A stretch of DNA of 37,788 nucleotides from Candidatus Methanomethylophilaceae archaeon (GCA_023230065.1 JALNYB010000006.1:1-37788); one strand, 5' to 3'. Counted from the first letter of the stretch, positions 24,991 through 33,844 are shown. Program-made: numbers and translations. The notes: a model not told the origin generated them from the sequence alone.

Positions 24991-26655
24991 TCAGAACAGA
25001 CTGTTAGCTTTCGTTAATATTATCGGCGTTAGATCTAATTCGAGCATTATCACAGGATGCGTAATCTCAAAATCAACTACAACCTTCGGCGATACTTCTC
25101 CGAATAAACCTGCATCCTTTCCTTCGATGTTGACGAATGCTCCTCTTCCATCTATGAAAGTTGAATAATCGCACGGCGATAGCGAATATTTAGTGGATGT
25201 CTCCCTCAATACAGATTCCGCTATAGATTTGATCTCTGTAAAAGAAGTCTTAGATGCTGTTGCCAATGCACAGAGATGAAGTACTACCTTATTGTCTCTG
25301 ATAACATACCCTACTTCGAATATCTTTTGAGGAAGATCACGGTGTTTATTGTGTCTTAAAATCCTCATTAAACTAGGCATCAAATACGATCTTAAACACG
25401 TATGTTCTTCCGTGATAGGATTGGTAACACGAACATTCTGCATCTCCGGCAATCCTGAGATTTGGAATTCCTCTCTATCATTGCTTAGTGTAAGTGTCGT
25501 GACCTCAGTGAATCCGAGTCCGATCATGATGTCCCTCATGCTTTCAGAGAAAGTGGTATCTGCGCTAAGGTGTCCCATTGTCTGATTTAATTTGTATGAG
25601 CCTCCGAATTTATCGAATCCGTATCCTATGGCCACATCCTCGAAGATATCTGCTTTATGCATTATATCCAATCTTGTAGACGGTATGCATACGTGGACTG
25701 CATCGGTATCTTCAGAATCAACGAATGCATTCATCTCCATTCTTCTGAGTGCCTCTATGATACCTTCGGAACCGAGATCCACACCGATGAATTTATCGCA
25801 TTCTTTAACCGATATGACATATTTTTCTACTGAAAGGTCAGGAGATATGCACTCTTCTGTTCCTTTCATAAGGACTGAACCAATCTTTCCGCCACGTTCT
25901 GCAAGGGCAGTCACAACAATGTCCAATGCACCTTTGACGGCCTTCCTATCATTTCCAGTTACATCGATAAACAGATTGTGCGTATTCGTTGTCACTGTGG
26001 TTAGCGCACCGTTTATTATAGGCGGGAATGAAAGAACATTCTTATTTTTGTCAAATATAACAGGATATCTGTCCAATCCTTTCAAAAGATGCGCATAATC
26101 AACACCTTTCTCGTGTTCGGTGAGGATCTCTGCCATCGTCATAGACTCTGTTTTTGCCAACGGTACGAATCTGACTTCGTCTGGCTTGACCGTTGTGTAT
26201 GTGAATGGAGCCTGAACCTTATCGAGATCATGAATCCCGATAGCGAATTTGTTTCTCTTCCTTCCGATGGTAATATGCAACTTCTCTTGAAGTTCCATCA
26301 TGGATCTGAGGAATTCATCCGAGATGTTAACATCGAATACAGCAGCACAAAGGAAATATGGTCTGATATTCCTGACGCTCTCATCCGCTGTAACAACGAT
26401 GTCCGTCTTTTTTACATCATATTCCTGCATTCCGGGTTTGATGTCCAGAAACGCTCTCATTCCTCTTGCGAGACCTTCTACACTGAATAGATCGGGACGG
26501 TCTGGAAAGAATTCTACAGACATTTCATCTTCATTGCCTTCTGTATCGTGCATATCTGCACCTATAAGGGGAATTCTCTGTATGAGAGTCTGCTGCGGTA
26601 CTTTCTCGCCTATGAGCGAGCAAAGATCTTCGTATTTGAAATTGATTACAGGCAT
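24991..26655 (-). CDS. pheT: Phenylalanyl-tRNA synthetase beta subunit
   Basis: From ATG 26655 the 554-residue protein begins MPVINFKYEDLCSLIG, the standard archaeal PheT start. The longer open frame to 26751 runs back into hmgA and is rejected. VEFFPDRPDLFSVEGLARGM (B1-like editing region), the B5 domain around IPSTRLDIMHKADIFEDVAIGY and the catalytic-like fold with LRSYLMPSLMRILRHN are visible. It lacks the bacterial EMAP-like N-terminal domain, matching archaeal and eukaryotic length. The pheS partner is not in the window. Confidence 0.95.
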   Translation of the reverse strand: MPVINFKYEDLCSLIGEKVPQQTLIQRIPLIGADMHDTEGNEDEMSVEFFPDRPDLFSVEGLARGMRAFLDIKPGMQEYDVKKTDIVVTADESVRNIRPYFLCAAVFDVNISDEFLRSMMELQEKLHITIGRKRNKFAIGIHDLDKVQAPFTYTTVKPDEVRFVPLAKTESMTMAEILTEHEKGVDYAHLLKGLDRYPVIFDKNKNVLSFPPIINGALTTVTTNTHNLFIDVTGNDRKAVKGALDIVVTALAERGGKIGSVLMKGTEECISPDLSVEKYVISVKECDKFIGVDLGSEGIIEALRRMEMNAFVDSEDTDAVHVCIPSTRLDIMHKADIFEDVAIGYGFDKFGGSYKLNQTMGHLSADTTFSESMRDIMIGLGFTEVTTLTLSNDREEFQISGLPEMQNVRVTNPITEEHTCLRSYLMPSLMRILRHNKHRDLPQKIFEVGYVIRDNKVVLHLCALATASKTSFTEIKSIAESVLRETSTKYSLSPCDYSTFIDGRGAFVNIEGKDAGLFGEVSPKVVVDFEITHPVIMLELDLTPIILTKANSLF

Positions 26656-26659
26656 TATA

Positions 26660-27814
26660 TCAGCGTCCGAGTTCCTGATGTGCTTTACCAAGCTGACCTG
26701 CTGCCTGAGCTGCAAGTGTTGATAATTCTCCAGCCAGCACTGTGGCAGCAACTAGTTCGGAGAATTTCCTGGCTCCACCGTCACCGAGGCATCCCATTAT
26801 AGTAAGCGCCTCTGATTGACATGGAAGTCTTGTTCCTCCACCCACTGTTCCTACTTCTACAGAGGGCATCCTTACGCAAATGTAGAGGTCCCCGTCGACA
26901 TTCTCACATGTTGTGATCGTCATACTTCCACCTACTACCTGTGCAGGGTCCTGTCCTGTTGCGATGTAAAGAGCTGCTACCATGTTAGCTGCATGTGCAT
27001 TTGCTCCAAATGTAACTGCCATCGTACTTCCAACCAGATTCTTCCTATAATTGGTCTCAACGACCGTTTCAGTATCTGTGTGAAGCTTCTCTATGACGAT
27101 ATCCTTTGGTATAAGGGCCTCTGCGACCACCGTTTTTCCACGGCCTTGGATCATATTTATGGCTGCCGGTTTCTTGTCACTACACATATTTCCGGATACT
27201 GATACCATGACTGCGCCCGTCTCTTTCTCGATGACCCTAGATACAGCTTCTGTTGCAATGGTGGCCATATTCATTCCCATAGCATCTCCTGTCTCATACT
27301 GAAGTCTTAAGAACAAACTCCTTCCGTTTGGATATGCTTCCAAACTGTAGAGTTTTCCATGAGTGGTCGTAGTCTTTGTTGTCTGAGCCAATAATTCAAA
27401 ATTATTGTGTATCCAATCGATAACCTCGGATGAATGTGCGATATCCCTTACACGAAACACCGGTGCTCTGGTCATGAAGTCCCTGAAAACCTTGGAACGT
27501 ACTCCACCTGATGCATTGATTACAGACATGCCTCTAGATATTGAAGCTACAAGTGCGCCTTCTGTTGTTGCCAGAGGTATTATGAAATCACCCTGGGCAT
27601 AATCTCCACTTATTGTAATCGGACCAGCGAATCCTAGTGGTATTTGCGTTGAACCTATCATGTTTTCAATGTTCTTAGAAGCTTTTTCGGAATCAAAACA
27701 ATATTTCGAAATGTTTTCCAGATGGGTATTGGAGAATTTCTCCACTGCTTCACGCCTTTCATCGACGTCCGCATGAGAATATCCTCTGTTCTTCAGACCC
27801 TTCTTTTCAGACAT
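26660..27814 (-). CDS. hmgA: 3-hydroxy-3-methylglutaryl-CoA reductase, class I
   Basis: A 384-residue NADPH-type reductase producing mevalonate for archaeal isoprenoid lipids. Catalytic residues are visible: E85 in TTEGALVAS, K214/K215 in SDKKPAAIN, D289 in GQDPAQ, and H379 in GKAHQELGR near the C-terminus. There is no membrane anchor, as in other archaeal enzymes. It heads the hmgA-pheT-bcp set and is divergent from the membrane protein at 27897. pheT starts four bases after its stop. Coupling lipid precursor supply to a tRNA synthetase is unexplained. Confidence 0.96.
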   Translation of the reverse strand: MSEKKGLKNRGYSHADVDERREAVEKFSNTHLENISKYCFDSEKASKNIENMIGSTQIPLGFAGPITISGDYAQGDFIIPLATTEGALVASISRGMSVINASGGVRSKVFRDFMTRAPVFRVRDIAHSSEVIDWIHNNFELLAQTTKTTTTHGKLYSLEAYPNGRSLFLRLQYETGDAMGMNMATIATEAVSRVIEKETGAVMVSVSGNMCSDKKPAAINMIQGRGKTVVAEALIPKDIVIEKLHTDTETVVETNYRKNLVGSTMAVTFGANAHAANMVAALYIATGQDPAQVVGGSMTITTCENVDGDLYICVRMPSVEVGTVGGGTRLPCQSEALTIMGCLGDGGARKFSELVAATVLAGELSTLAAQAAGQLGKAHQELGR

Positions 27815-27896
27815 AGACCCTTGATTGATTTATTAATAATATATCTGTCGATTAACACCGATTATTATAGATACCGACAAATGATTCACAATATAA

Positions 27897-29057
27897 ATGG
27901 GTATTAAAAAACTAGACATATCATTCAATATTCCTAAAATTCCAGGAATTCCCAACGTACCTAATGCTGTAAGTCATATAATGACGATGATACATGCTGA
28001 TGAAAAAACAAAACAAGACAAATTAGATGAAATAATAGTGAACATATTCCCTATATTCATTGTCGCGTGCGCCATACTATCTATTGTTTTGATATTAATC
28101 ATGAATGCATATACTTTCAGCGAGATAATTTACGGAATATGTCTCGGATATACGATAGGATTCATCATATTAGGTGCGTTGTGCATGCCATTGGCCAATA
28201 AAGGAGTTCGTAGTTGGAAATTCACCGCTCCCATAGTAATCCTGATTCCTGCAGCTACGGCATGCTTTCTATACATATTCGGAGAGGAATTCGATCCAAG
28301 CATATATCTTATCAGATTCTTTGACATATTCGGTGGAAAAGTTACTCTAGATGCATTAATTGTATGTGTATATTCGATCGCAATAATGATCGTACTTGTA
28401 TCATACGGTGTAGTGGCTGTGATCGTCGGATACTTTAGAAGTTACTTCTATCGCATCATAAGATCACTAGAGGCACCTCCTGAGAAAAGAACCAACCATA
28501 TCCCAGAATGGCTGTTTCAAATACCTGATATAATCGATGTCAAAGATATAGAATTAGAACCTGACCTAGATGATGATAAATTCAACAGGGAATTATTCGT
28601 GAATGTTACATTTAGTATTTTCATATTAGGATTAGTCATATGTTCATACATATTCCTGAATCCTCTATTCCTTAAAACAATGCCATTTGGTGAGATGCTT
28701 GTTATCGCAACACTCGTGTCTCTATTCATGTCTCCACTTGTTATCCCATGGAGTATCGTGAAATCTATCGGCGCAAAAGTGATATCAGACGCCCCCAGGC
28801 CACTATATCTATGGAAAGGAATGAAGGGAAGATTATACCAGGGATTCTTCGCCATCGCATTTTTCATGATGTTGCTTATGATGTCTGCATATCTAGGGAT
28901 GGATTTCTCCCGCATCGCTGTAACATACCTTGGATACATCGCGTTCATGGGAGTAATATCCATTGTTACCGCATTCGTATATGTGAATTACTTCTACAAC
29001 GGATTCAAAAACGGTATCATCAAAAGCTATTACCTATCTAAATACAAGAACTCATAA
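27897..29057 (+). CDS. Polytopic membrane protein of unknown function
   Basis: A 386-residue protein with an N-terminal amphipathic stretch, about four helices between residues 48 and 190, a charged loop (EAPPEKRTNHIPEWLFQ to about 235) and about four more helices to residue 375. The two helix blocks joined by a soluble loop loosely recall TadC/T2SF-type secretion platform proteins, but I see no decisive motif. TATA-like ATTATTATAG sits about 30 bases before the ATG, so it is likely leaderless. The TPR gene follows after 32 bases, and a joint role is possible. Confidence 0.75.
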   Translation: MGIKKLDISFNIPKIPGIPNVPNAVSHIMTMIHADEKTKQDKLDEIIVNIFPIFIVACAILSIVLILIMNAYTFSEIIYGICLGYTIGFIILGALCMPLANKGVRSWKFTAPIVILIPAATACFLYIFGEEFDPSIYLIRFFDIFGGKVTLDALIVCVYSIAIMIVLVSYGVVAVIVGYFRSYFYRIIRSLEAPPEKRTNHIPEWLFQIPDIIDVKDIELEPDLDDDKFNRELFVNVTFSIFILGLVICSYIFLNPLFLKTMPFGEMLVIATLVSLFMSPLVIPWSIVKSIGAKVISDAPRPLYLWKGMKGRLYQGFFAIAFFMMLLMMSAYLGMDFSRIAVTYLGYIAFMGVISIVTAFVYVNYFYNGFKNGIIKSYYLSKYKNS

Positions 29058-29089
29058 AGAATTATTAATGGAATCACATATTCAGTTTC

Positions 29090-29716
29090 ATGTCAGATCC
29101 CGTATATGAAGCAATGTCGAAGGCAAAACGCCAATCCGAAAGTGGAAACGTGAAGGGTGCCATCGATACCCTGGAGAACTATCTTTCTACTGATCCTCAT
29201 AACAACAAAGTCAGACTTCTTCTCGCAAATATTTCGATCTACGGAATCAATGACATAGAATATGGGACAATGCAACTTGACATAATTTTAGACATCGAGC
29301 CAAATAATGTGGATGCATTGAAAGCTTCTGTAACGGTTCTTATGAAAAACAAGAAGAACAATAAGAAAGTTCAAGAACAATATGAAAAACTTCTCTCAAT
29401 AGCTCCGGATGCAGAGTTGTACAACACATATGCGGTATTCCTGAAAATGCAAATGGTAGATTTCGAGAAATCTGCTGAATACTATGAAAAAGCAATTACT
29501 CTGAATCCAAACAAATACGAATATCATCAAAACTACGCTGTGATACTCTTGAACGATCTAAGAGATTATGAAAAAGCAAAATTCGAATTAGAAGAGGTCC
29601 TAAGATTGGATCCAAAAAATTTCTCAGCGAAGAAAAATTATGACCTTCTTATAAAAAAGAAGTTTGATTCTAAAGGAAATCTAAAGAAAAAGAAATTATC
29701 CTTTCTAAAAAGATGA
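29090..29716 (+). CDS. Tetratricopeptide-repeat protein
   Basis: A 208-residue helical protein with about five TPR-like units. Examples are AIDTLENYLSTDPHNNKVRL, then MQLDIILDIEPNNVDAL, YEKAITLNPNKYEYHQNYAV and KFELEEVLRLDPKNFSAKKN, followed by a very basic tail (KKKFDSKGNLKKKKLSFLKR). TPR solenoids bind other proteins, and the tail could contact RNA or membrane phosphates. Neighbour of the membrane protein upstream. Partner unknown. Confidence 0.85.
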   Translation: MSDPVYEAMSKAKRQSESGNVKGAIDTLENYLSTDPHNNKVRLLLANISIYGINDIEYGTMQLDIILDIEPNNVDALKASVTVLMKNKKNNKKVQEQYEKLLSIAPDAELYNTYAVFLKMQMVDFEKSAEYYEKAITLNPNKYEYHQNYAVILLNDLRDYEKAKFELEEVLRLDPKNFSAKKNYDLLIKKKFDSKGNLKKKKLSFLKR

Positions 29717-29730
29717 TTTCATATTATTTG

Positions 29731-29755
29731 ATTAAGTAAGTACTTAATTATATGC
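29731..29755 (+). promoter_or_regulatory. Rubrerythrin promoter with palindrome
   Basis: ATTAAGTA-AG-TACTTAAT (29731-29748) is an 8-bp inverted repeat directly before and overlapping a TATA-like ATTATATG (about 29747-29754). It lies 50-70 bases before the rubrerythrin start, and GAGGTAAC is the ribosome site. A redox-responsive repressor site is a reasonable guess. Confidence 0.45.
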
Positions 29756-29802
29756 ATAACTATCTTAATACATAATGCATTTCAGAAATTCGAGGTAACA
29801 AA

Positions 29803-30342
29803 ATGGAACTCAAAGGATCCAAAACAGAAGCAAATCTGCTGACCGCATTCGCAGGAGAGTGCAAGGCCAGAACAAAGTACACCTACTATGCATCACAGGC
29901 AAAGAAAGAAGGCTACGAACAGATTGCCGACATCTTTATGGAGACAGCAGAGAATGAGAAGGAGCATGCCAAACTCTGGTTCAAAGCTCTTAACAACGGC
30001 TGCATACCTGCAACAATAGAAAACTTGAAAGACGCAGCTGCCGGAGAGAATTATGAGTACTCTGATATGTACAAACATTTTGAAGAGACTGCCAGAGCAG
30101 AAGGATTCAACCAGCTCGCCGATTTATTCAAAGGTGTCGCAACAGTCGAAAGGACACATGAGAAAAGATATCTCGAATTACTCAAAACAGTTCAGGAAGG
30201 AAAGGTATTCGAAAAAGATGTTGTCTGCATATGGAAATGCAGAAACTGCGGACATCTTCACGTTGGAACTACGGCTCCAGATGTTTGTCCTGTATGTAGT
30301 CACTGTCAGGCCTACTTTGAACTACAGAGTCACAACTGGTAA
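29803..30342 (+). CDS. Rubrerythrin
   Basis: A 179-residue peroxide reductase. The ferritin-like four-helix domain carries the diiron ligands around E19, E52 and H55 (ENEKEH) and a second set in the EETARAEGF and VERTHEKRY helices. The C-terminal rubredoxin-like domain has [12 protein letters not shown] and CPVCSH for an Fe(Cys)4 site. It reduces hydrogen peroxide, probably with electrons from rubredoxin (gene at 160-327). GAGGTAAC before the ATG is the ribosome site, and a hairpin follows the stop. Confidence 0.95.
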   Translation: MELKGSKTEANLLTAFAGECKARTKYTYYASQAKKEGYEQIADIFMETAENEKEHAKLWFKALNNGCIPATIENLKDAAAGENYEYSDMYKHFEETARAEGFNQLADLFKGVATVERTHEKRYLELLKTVQEGKVFEKDVVCIWKCRNCGHLHVGTTAPDVCPVCSHCQAYFELQSHNW

Positions 30343-30351
30343 ACTTCATAT

Positions 30352-30367
30352 GTCCCCTACGGGGGAC
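30352..30367 (+). terminator. Hairpin after rubrerythrin
   Basis: GTCCCC-TACG-GGGGAC forms a 6-bp GC-rich stem 9 bases after the rubrerythrin stop. Confidence 0.5.
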
Positions 30368-30473
30368 TGAAACAATATTTAGCCTCATATTCAGCATACA
30401 ATTTAAATCTACATAACAACGGTATTCTAGTTCGGAAGCATAAAAATATAATCATTTGAACAAATATTTGATT

Positions 30474-30980
30474 ATGAATATCAAAGAGATAGTCAAATTA
30501 CCCAACGGCACGGTAGCATTCGTTGCACTCAGATTCATTATTGGATTCTTGCTCATATGGGCATTCCTTGACAAAACATTCGGTCTTGGATTTGCAACAA
30601 AAGCAGGTGCAGGTTTTATCAGCGGTGGATCTCCAAGCACGGGATTCTTGAAGTATAATGATGGAATATTCGCGTCGTTCTTTAATGCACTTGCAGGAAG
30701 CACCGTAGTTGATGTTTTACTTCTATTGGCATTCTTGTGCATAGGTACAGGATTGATATTGGGAATTGCGAAAAAACTCACTTGCATCGCAGGCTGTCTT
30801 CTATTTCTGTTGATGTATCTTGCATCACTCCCACTTGCAAATAATCCTATCATAGACGAACATATCGTGTACATCGTCGTTCTGATTGGTATATACCTCT
30901 CAAATGCTGGCATATATTTAGGATTAGGAAACAAGTGGAATGAACTCTGCCTGGTGAAAAGATTCCCTATCCTTCAATAA
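30474..30980 (+). CDS. DoxX/DoxD-like membrane protein
   Basis: From ATG 30474 (a TTG at 30456 is the open-frame alternative) a 168-residue protein with four hydrophobic helices. VALRFIIGFLLIWAFLDKTF resembles the first helix of DoxX/DoxD (thiosulfate:quinone oxidoreductase small subunit-like) proteins, and the region before the last helix has IIDEHIVYIVVLIGIYLSNAG. TATA-like AAAAATATAA near 30442 places transcription start close to the ATG. Function in this family is diverse and redox-linked, so no substrate is assigned. Confidence 0.7.
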   Translation: MNIKEIVKLPNGTVAFVALRFIIGFLLIWAFLDKTFGLGFATKAGAGFISGGSPSTGFLKYNDGIFASFFNALAGSTVVDVLLLLAFLCIGTGLILGIAKKLTCIAGCLLFLLMYLASLPLANNPIIDEHIVYIVVLIGIYLSNAGIYLGLGNKWNELCLVKRFPILQ

Positions 30981-30987
30981 ACAATAA

Positions 30988-31006
30988 GCCCGGGAATGTC
31001 CCGGGC
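30988..31006. terminator. Bidirectional terminator
   Basis: GCCCGGG-AATGT-CCCGGGC, a perfect 7-bp GC stem, lies between the convergent DoxX-like and zinc-ribbon genes. Confidence 0.7.
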
Positions 31007-31053
31007 AATTTAAAAACAAAATTTATTAAAATATTTTACCTCTCTCGTCGTTA

Positions 31054-31590
31054 TCAATCCACAAAGGCATTCTTGGACTTATATATCAGAAATACTACAA
31101 CGAATCCGATTATTCCAGCGATCATTGTCAACGCACAGAGTGAAGCGATGATACATGCGATAAGTGCAACGATGTAGAATCTTTTCAGACCGCACAATAC
31201 AGCTGTCAATACTGTTAAGATCGCACTTGCAAACATGAAATAACCAAGATAAGTAAATGAATCCAAAAGCATCTGTTCTGTGATTCCAGAATTTATGATC
31301 TGCTGCCATACTTCTGCGTTAGCTTTCAACTGATCGATCATATATTGTCCGTCTACATCGAAAGTATATCCTAGATAAAACGCGATCAAAGCCCAAATAA
31401 TTGAAAGAACTACAATAAGATTAAGATAATTCGGATCTGAATGACCCATCTCACGGCTCATATGATCCTGTAAACCTGAATTACTCTCGATCCCATCATT
31501 CAACAAATATCCACACTCGGAACAGTAATATTCTGATTCTTTCGTCTTGGCACCGCATTGCGGACAAAAACTAGGATTGTCTTCTACCAT
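31054..31590 (-). CDS. Zinc-ribbon membrane protein
   Basis: A 178-residue protein. Residues 9-27 are a zinc ribbon (FCPQCGAKTKESEYYCSECG). After a polar linker come about four membrane helices (LIVVLSIIWALIAFYLGYTF, YLGYFMFASAILTVL, a GLKRFYIVALIACIIA stretch and a final IIGFVVVFLIYK). This zinc-ribbon plus helices form is common among uncharacterised archaeal and bacterial membrane proteins. No enzyme motif is seen. It is convergent with the DoxX-like gene. Confidence 0.75.
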   Translation of the reverse strand: MVEDNPSFCPQCGAKTKESEYYCSECGYLLNDGIESNSGLQDHMSREMGHSDPNYLNLIVVLSIIWALIAFYLGYTFDVDGQYMIDQLKANAEVWQQIINSGITEQMLLDSFTYLGYFMFASAILTVLTAVLCGLKRFYIVALIACIIASLCALTMIAGIIGFVVVFLIYKSKNAFVD

Positions 31591-31731
31591 AGTACAAGTG
31601 ATTGCGTTTTCTATTATTTGATAATATTATACAATTACCGGAGTAGACCGTTTTCTTTCAATATATTTCATATGACCCTTATAACCTTGTAAAAGCAAAT
31701 CCGATCAATTCATATACTGTGACGTACTCTC

Positions 31732-31840
31732 AAGGGTCACGGATATCAAATCCCATCGGTTTGATGAGGTTTGCCGTGGCAGGATTTTCTCCTGCAGGTC
31801 GCATGGGGGCGAAAGCCGAACATGCGAAATTGAATTTTTT
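31732..31840 (+). ncRNA. Candidate structured non-coding RNA, three hairpins
   Basis: An intergenic island folds into three successive hairpins. The first is CACGG (31738-31742) with CCGTG (31774-31778), enclosing ATCAAA (31745-31750) with TTTGAT (31760-31765). The second is GCAGGA (31779-31784) with TCCTGC (31790-31795). The third is CGCATG (31800-31805) with CATGCG (31821-31826), enclosing GGC-GAAA-GCC, a GNRA tetraloop, above an asymmetric GG/GAA internal loop. A T6 run at 31835-31840 could end the transcript, and the rpS19e TATA box (about 31862-31869) lies beyond it, so it is not a leader of that gene. TATA-like sites occur near 31661, 31679 and 31711. I match it to no known family. Confidence 0.55.
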
Positions 31841-31935
31841 AGTATTCATTATTAGCAATGCTTTTATATGAATTGTCGCATACCTTTGTTCGTTATTGTT
31901 CAAAAATCACTTTTGGACAGTCATGAGGAATCAAA

Positions 31936-32364
31936 ATGGTAACAGTCTATGATGTTCCCGCTGAAAAACTCATACTCAAAACAGCCGCAAAGCTCAAAGA
32001 GAACGAAAAGATCGTTCCCCCAGAGTGGGCAGAGTATGCCAAAACCGGTAGGCACACAGAGAGAGCACCTGCACAAGAAGATTGGTGGTATACAAGAGCC
32101 GCTGCTATTCTCAGGAAGCTCTATGTAAAAGGACCCATGGGATCTTCCAAACTCGCAGCTGAGTATGGTGGATTTGCAGACAAAGGCTCAATGCCTAACA
32201 GGGCCGTGAAAGGTAGCCGTAACATTGCTAGAAAATGTATGATACAGCTCGAAGCCGCAGGATACCTTGTATCCAAAGACAAGCAAGGCCGTGCAATCAG
32301 CCCAGCAGGTCAGTCATTACTTGACAACTCTGCTAAAGAGGTCTTTGACGAGAGCAAGAACTGA
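31936..32364 (+). CDS. rps19e: Ribosomal protein S19e
   Basis: A 142-residue archaeal/eukaryotic small-subunit protein: [20 protein letters not shown] at the N-terminus, [15 protein letters not shown] and [14 protein letters not shown] in the middle, and [13 protein letters not shown] at the end. It begins the conserved archaeal run S19e-PDCD5-L39e-L31e-eIF6. TATA-like TTTATATG at about 31863-31870 and GAGGAATC before the ATG support the start. Confidence 0.97.
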   Translation: MVTVYDVPAEKLILKTAAKLKENEKIVPPEWAEYAKTGRHTERAPAQEDWWYTRAAAILRKLYVKGPMGSSKLAAEYGGFADKGSMPNRAVKGSRNIARKCMIQLEAAGYLVSKDKQGRAISPAGQSLLDNSAKEVFDESKN

Positions 32365-32377
32365 AGGAGAGATTAAC

Positions 32378-32719
32378 ATGGGAGATCCAGAATTAGAAGC
32401 GCTCAGACAGAAAAGAATGCAACAGCTCCAGCAGCAACAAGGAAACCAAGCTGCACAGCAGGCACAGCAAGAAGAACAGAACAAACAGTTTGAGCAACAG
32501 AAGCAATCAATTTTAAGACAGATTCTTACCCCGGAAGCGAGGGATAGGCTGGCTAACATTAAACTTGCTAACCCGGATCAAGCCAATGCCGTTGAAATGC
32601 AACTTATACAACTTGCACAGAACGGAAGACTGCAGAGCGTAATTACGGACGCCATGTTAAAAGAAATCCTTCAGAAAATCATGCCTCAGAAGAGAGAGAT
32701 CACTATAGAGAGGAGATAA
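32378..32719 (+). CDS. PDCD5-family DNA-binding protein
   Basis: A 113-residue protein with a charged N-terminal helix ([20 protein letters not shown]), a Gln-rich stretch and the conserved three-helix core [20 protein letters not shown] and [11 protein letters not shown], matching archaeal PDCD5/TFAR19 proteins. ATG 32378 follows GGAGAGAT. Its place between S19e and L39e is conserved in many archaea. Its role, reported as nucleic-acid binding, remains poorly defined. Confidence 0.93.
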   Translation: MGDPELEALRQKRMQQLQQQQGNQAAQQAQQEEQNKQFEQQKQSILRQILTPEARDRLANIKLANPDQANAVEMQLIQLAQNGRLQSVITDAMLKEILQKIMPQKREITIERR

Positions 32720-32721
32720 TC

Positions 32722-32877
32722 ATGTCAAGCACTAAACCACCAGCAATGAAAGGTAGGCTGAATAAGAAAGTAAAACAGAACCGCCGTGTCCCAGCATGGG
32801 TTATGATGAGGACTAACAGGCAGTTCCTTCGCCACCCTAAGAGAAGATCATGGCGCATGGGTAAATTAAAAGAATAA
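32722..32877 (+). CDS. rpl39e: Ribosomal protein L39e
   Basis: A 51-residue basic protein: [20 protein letters not shown], then [16 protein letters not shown] and a C-terminus ending [11 protein letters not shown]. This is the L39e pattern with the conserved RVPAWV and RRSWRR-like end, which lines the ribosomal exit tunnel. AGGAGAT at the pdcd5 end provides the ribosome site, 2 bases between genes. Confidence 0.95.
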   Translation: MSSTKPPAMKGRLNKKVKQNRRVPAWVMMRTNRQFLRHPKRRSWRMGKLKE

Positions 32878-32889
32878 GGAGGGAAATAA

Positions 32890-33177
32890 ATGGCAGACGA
32901 AATAGAGAGATTTATTACAATTCCCCTGAGGGAAACCAAACAAGCCCCCCGTACAAAGAGGTCAGCACGTGCTATTAAAGAAGTAAGGGCCAACATTGTT
33001 AGGCACATGAAGGTCGAACCAGAGAACGTTTGGATCGACGCAAGTCTTAACAACAAGATCTGGGAGCACGGAATTCGCAACCCACCTCACAAAATTACAG
33101 TCAGGGCTGTCAAATTCGATGATGGACTTGTCGAAGTATCATATATCGAACCAGAAAAGAAATCCGCTTCGGAGTGA
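32890..33177 (+). CDS. rpl31e: Ribosomal protein L31e
   Basis: A 95-residue large-subunit protein: RFITIPLRETKQAPRTKRSA, then AIKEVRANIVRHMKVEPENV and VWIDASLNNKIWEHGIRNPP, all characteristic of L31e. AAGGAGGGAAAT before ATG 32890 is a strong ribosome site. It is followed by eIF6 in an overlapping GGAGTGATCACAATG junction. Confidence 0.96.
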   Translation: MADEIERFITIPLRETKQAPRTKRSARAIKEVRANIVRHMKVEPENVWIDASLNNKIWEHGIRNPPHKITVRAVKFDDGLVEVSYIEPEKKSASE

Positions 33178-33182
33178 TCACA

Positions 33183-33842
33183 ATGATGAGACTTTCGAGA
33201 TATGCCGGAAATCCTAATATCGGAGTATTCGCTGCAGTAAACGAGAGTCTCGCATTGGTAGCCTGTGACTCGACACCTGAATTCATTCAGGATCTTGAAC
33301 AGGCATTAGGGGTTAAAACATTCATGACGACTGTGGCAGGATCATTCGTGGTCGGGTCATTAGTCGCCATGAATTCATTCGGTGCAGTCGTTTCTGAACT
33401 TTCAGAACAAAAAGAACTGGACGAAATACGCAAACTCTTACCCATAGCGACACTTACCGATAGAACGAATGCAGCCGGAAACAATATTCTTGTTAATGAC
33501 CGTGGAGCTTTGATCAATCCCGAAGTCGGCGCAAAAGCAATGAAGGAAATCGCAGATATCCTCAATGTGGAAGTCGTGAAGGGAACGATCGCAGGTTGCA
33601 CAACAGTCGGTTCTGTATGCAGTGTAACCAACAAGGGATGCGTATGCACAGTTGATGCAACAGATGATGATGTAAAGCTTTTAGAAAGCATCTTCAAGGT
33701 CGAGGTCAAAAGGACCACTGTAAATCACGGTTGCAAATACGTGGGATCAGGTATCTTATCAAATTCAAAGGGCGCACTCATCGGCGATGAGACAACACCA
33801 ATAGAAATGGGTAAAATCGAAGATGGTCTGGTACTCTATTGA
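33183..33842 (+). CDS. eif6: Translation initiation factor 6
   Basis: A 219-residue eIF6 with five quasi-repeats of the pentein-fold unit (GNPNIGVFAAVNESLALVAC, GSFVVGSLVAMNSFGAVVS, NNILVNDRGALINPEV, GCTTVGSVCSVTNKGCVCT, KYVGSGILSNSKGALIGDE). It binds the large subunit and prevents premature joining. The ATG at 33183 (or 33186) lies just after GGAGTGATC, a near-perfect anti-SD match that includes the L31e stop. The usual neighbour L18ae is not next to it here. Confidence 0.95.
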   Translation: MMRLSRYAGNPNIGVFAAVNESLALVACDSTPEFIQDLEQALGVKTFMTTVAGSFVVGSLVAMNSFGAVVSELSEQKELDEIRKLLPIATLTDRTNAAGNNILVNDRGALINPEVGAKAMKEIADILNVEVVKGTIAGCTTVGSVCSVTNKGCVCTVDATDDDVKLLESIFKVEVKRTTVNHGCKYVGSGILSNSKGALIGDETTPIEMGKIEDGLVLY

Positions 33843-33844
33843 TC

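Noticed and set aside
24991..26751. Extended pheT start at 26751
   Set aside because: The extra 32 residues overlap hmgA and do not resemble PheT. MPVINFKYEDL at 26655 is the family start.
31732..31840. Riboswitch in the rpS19e leader
   Set aside because: A T-run and a separate TATA-like box for rpS19e lie between the structure and the gene, so it would not be part of that leader.
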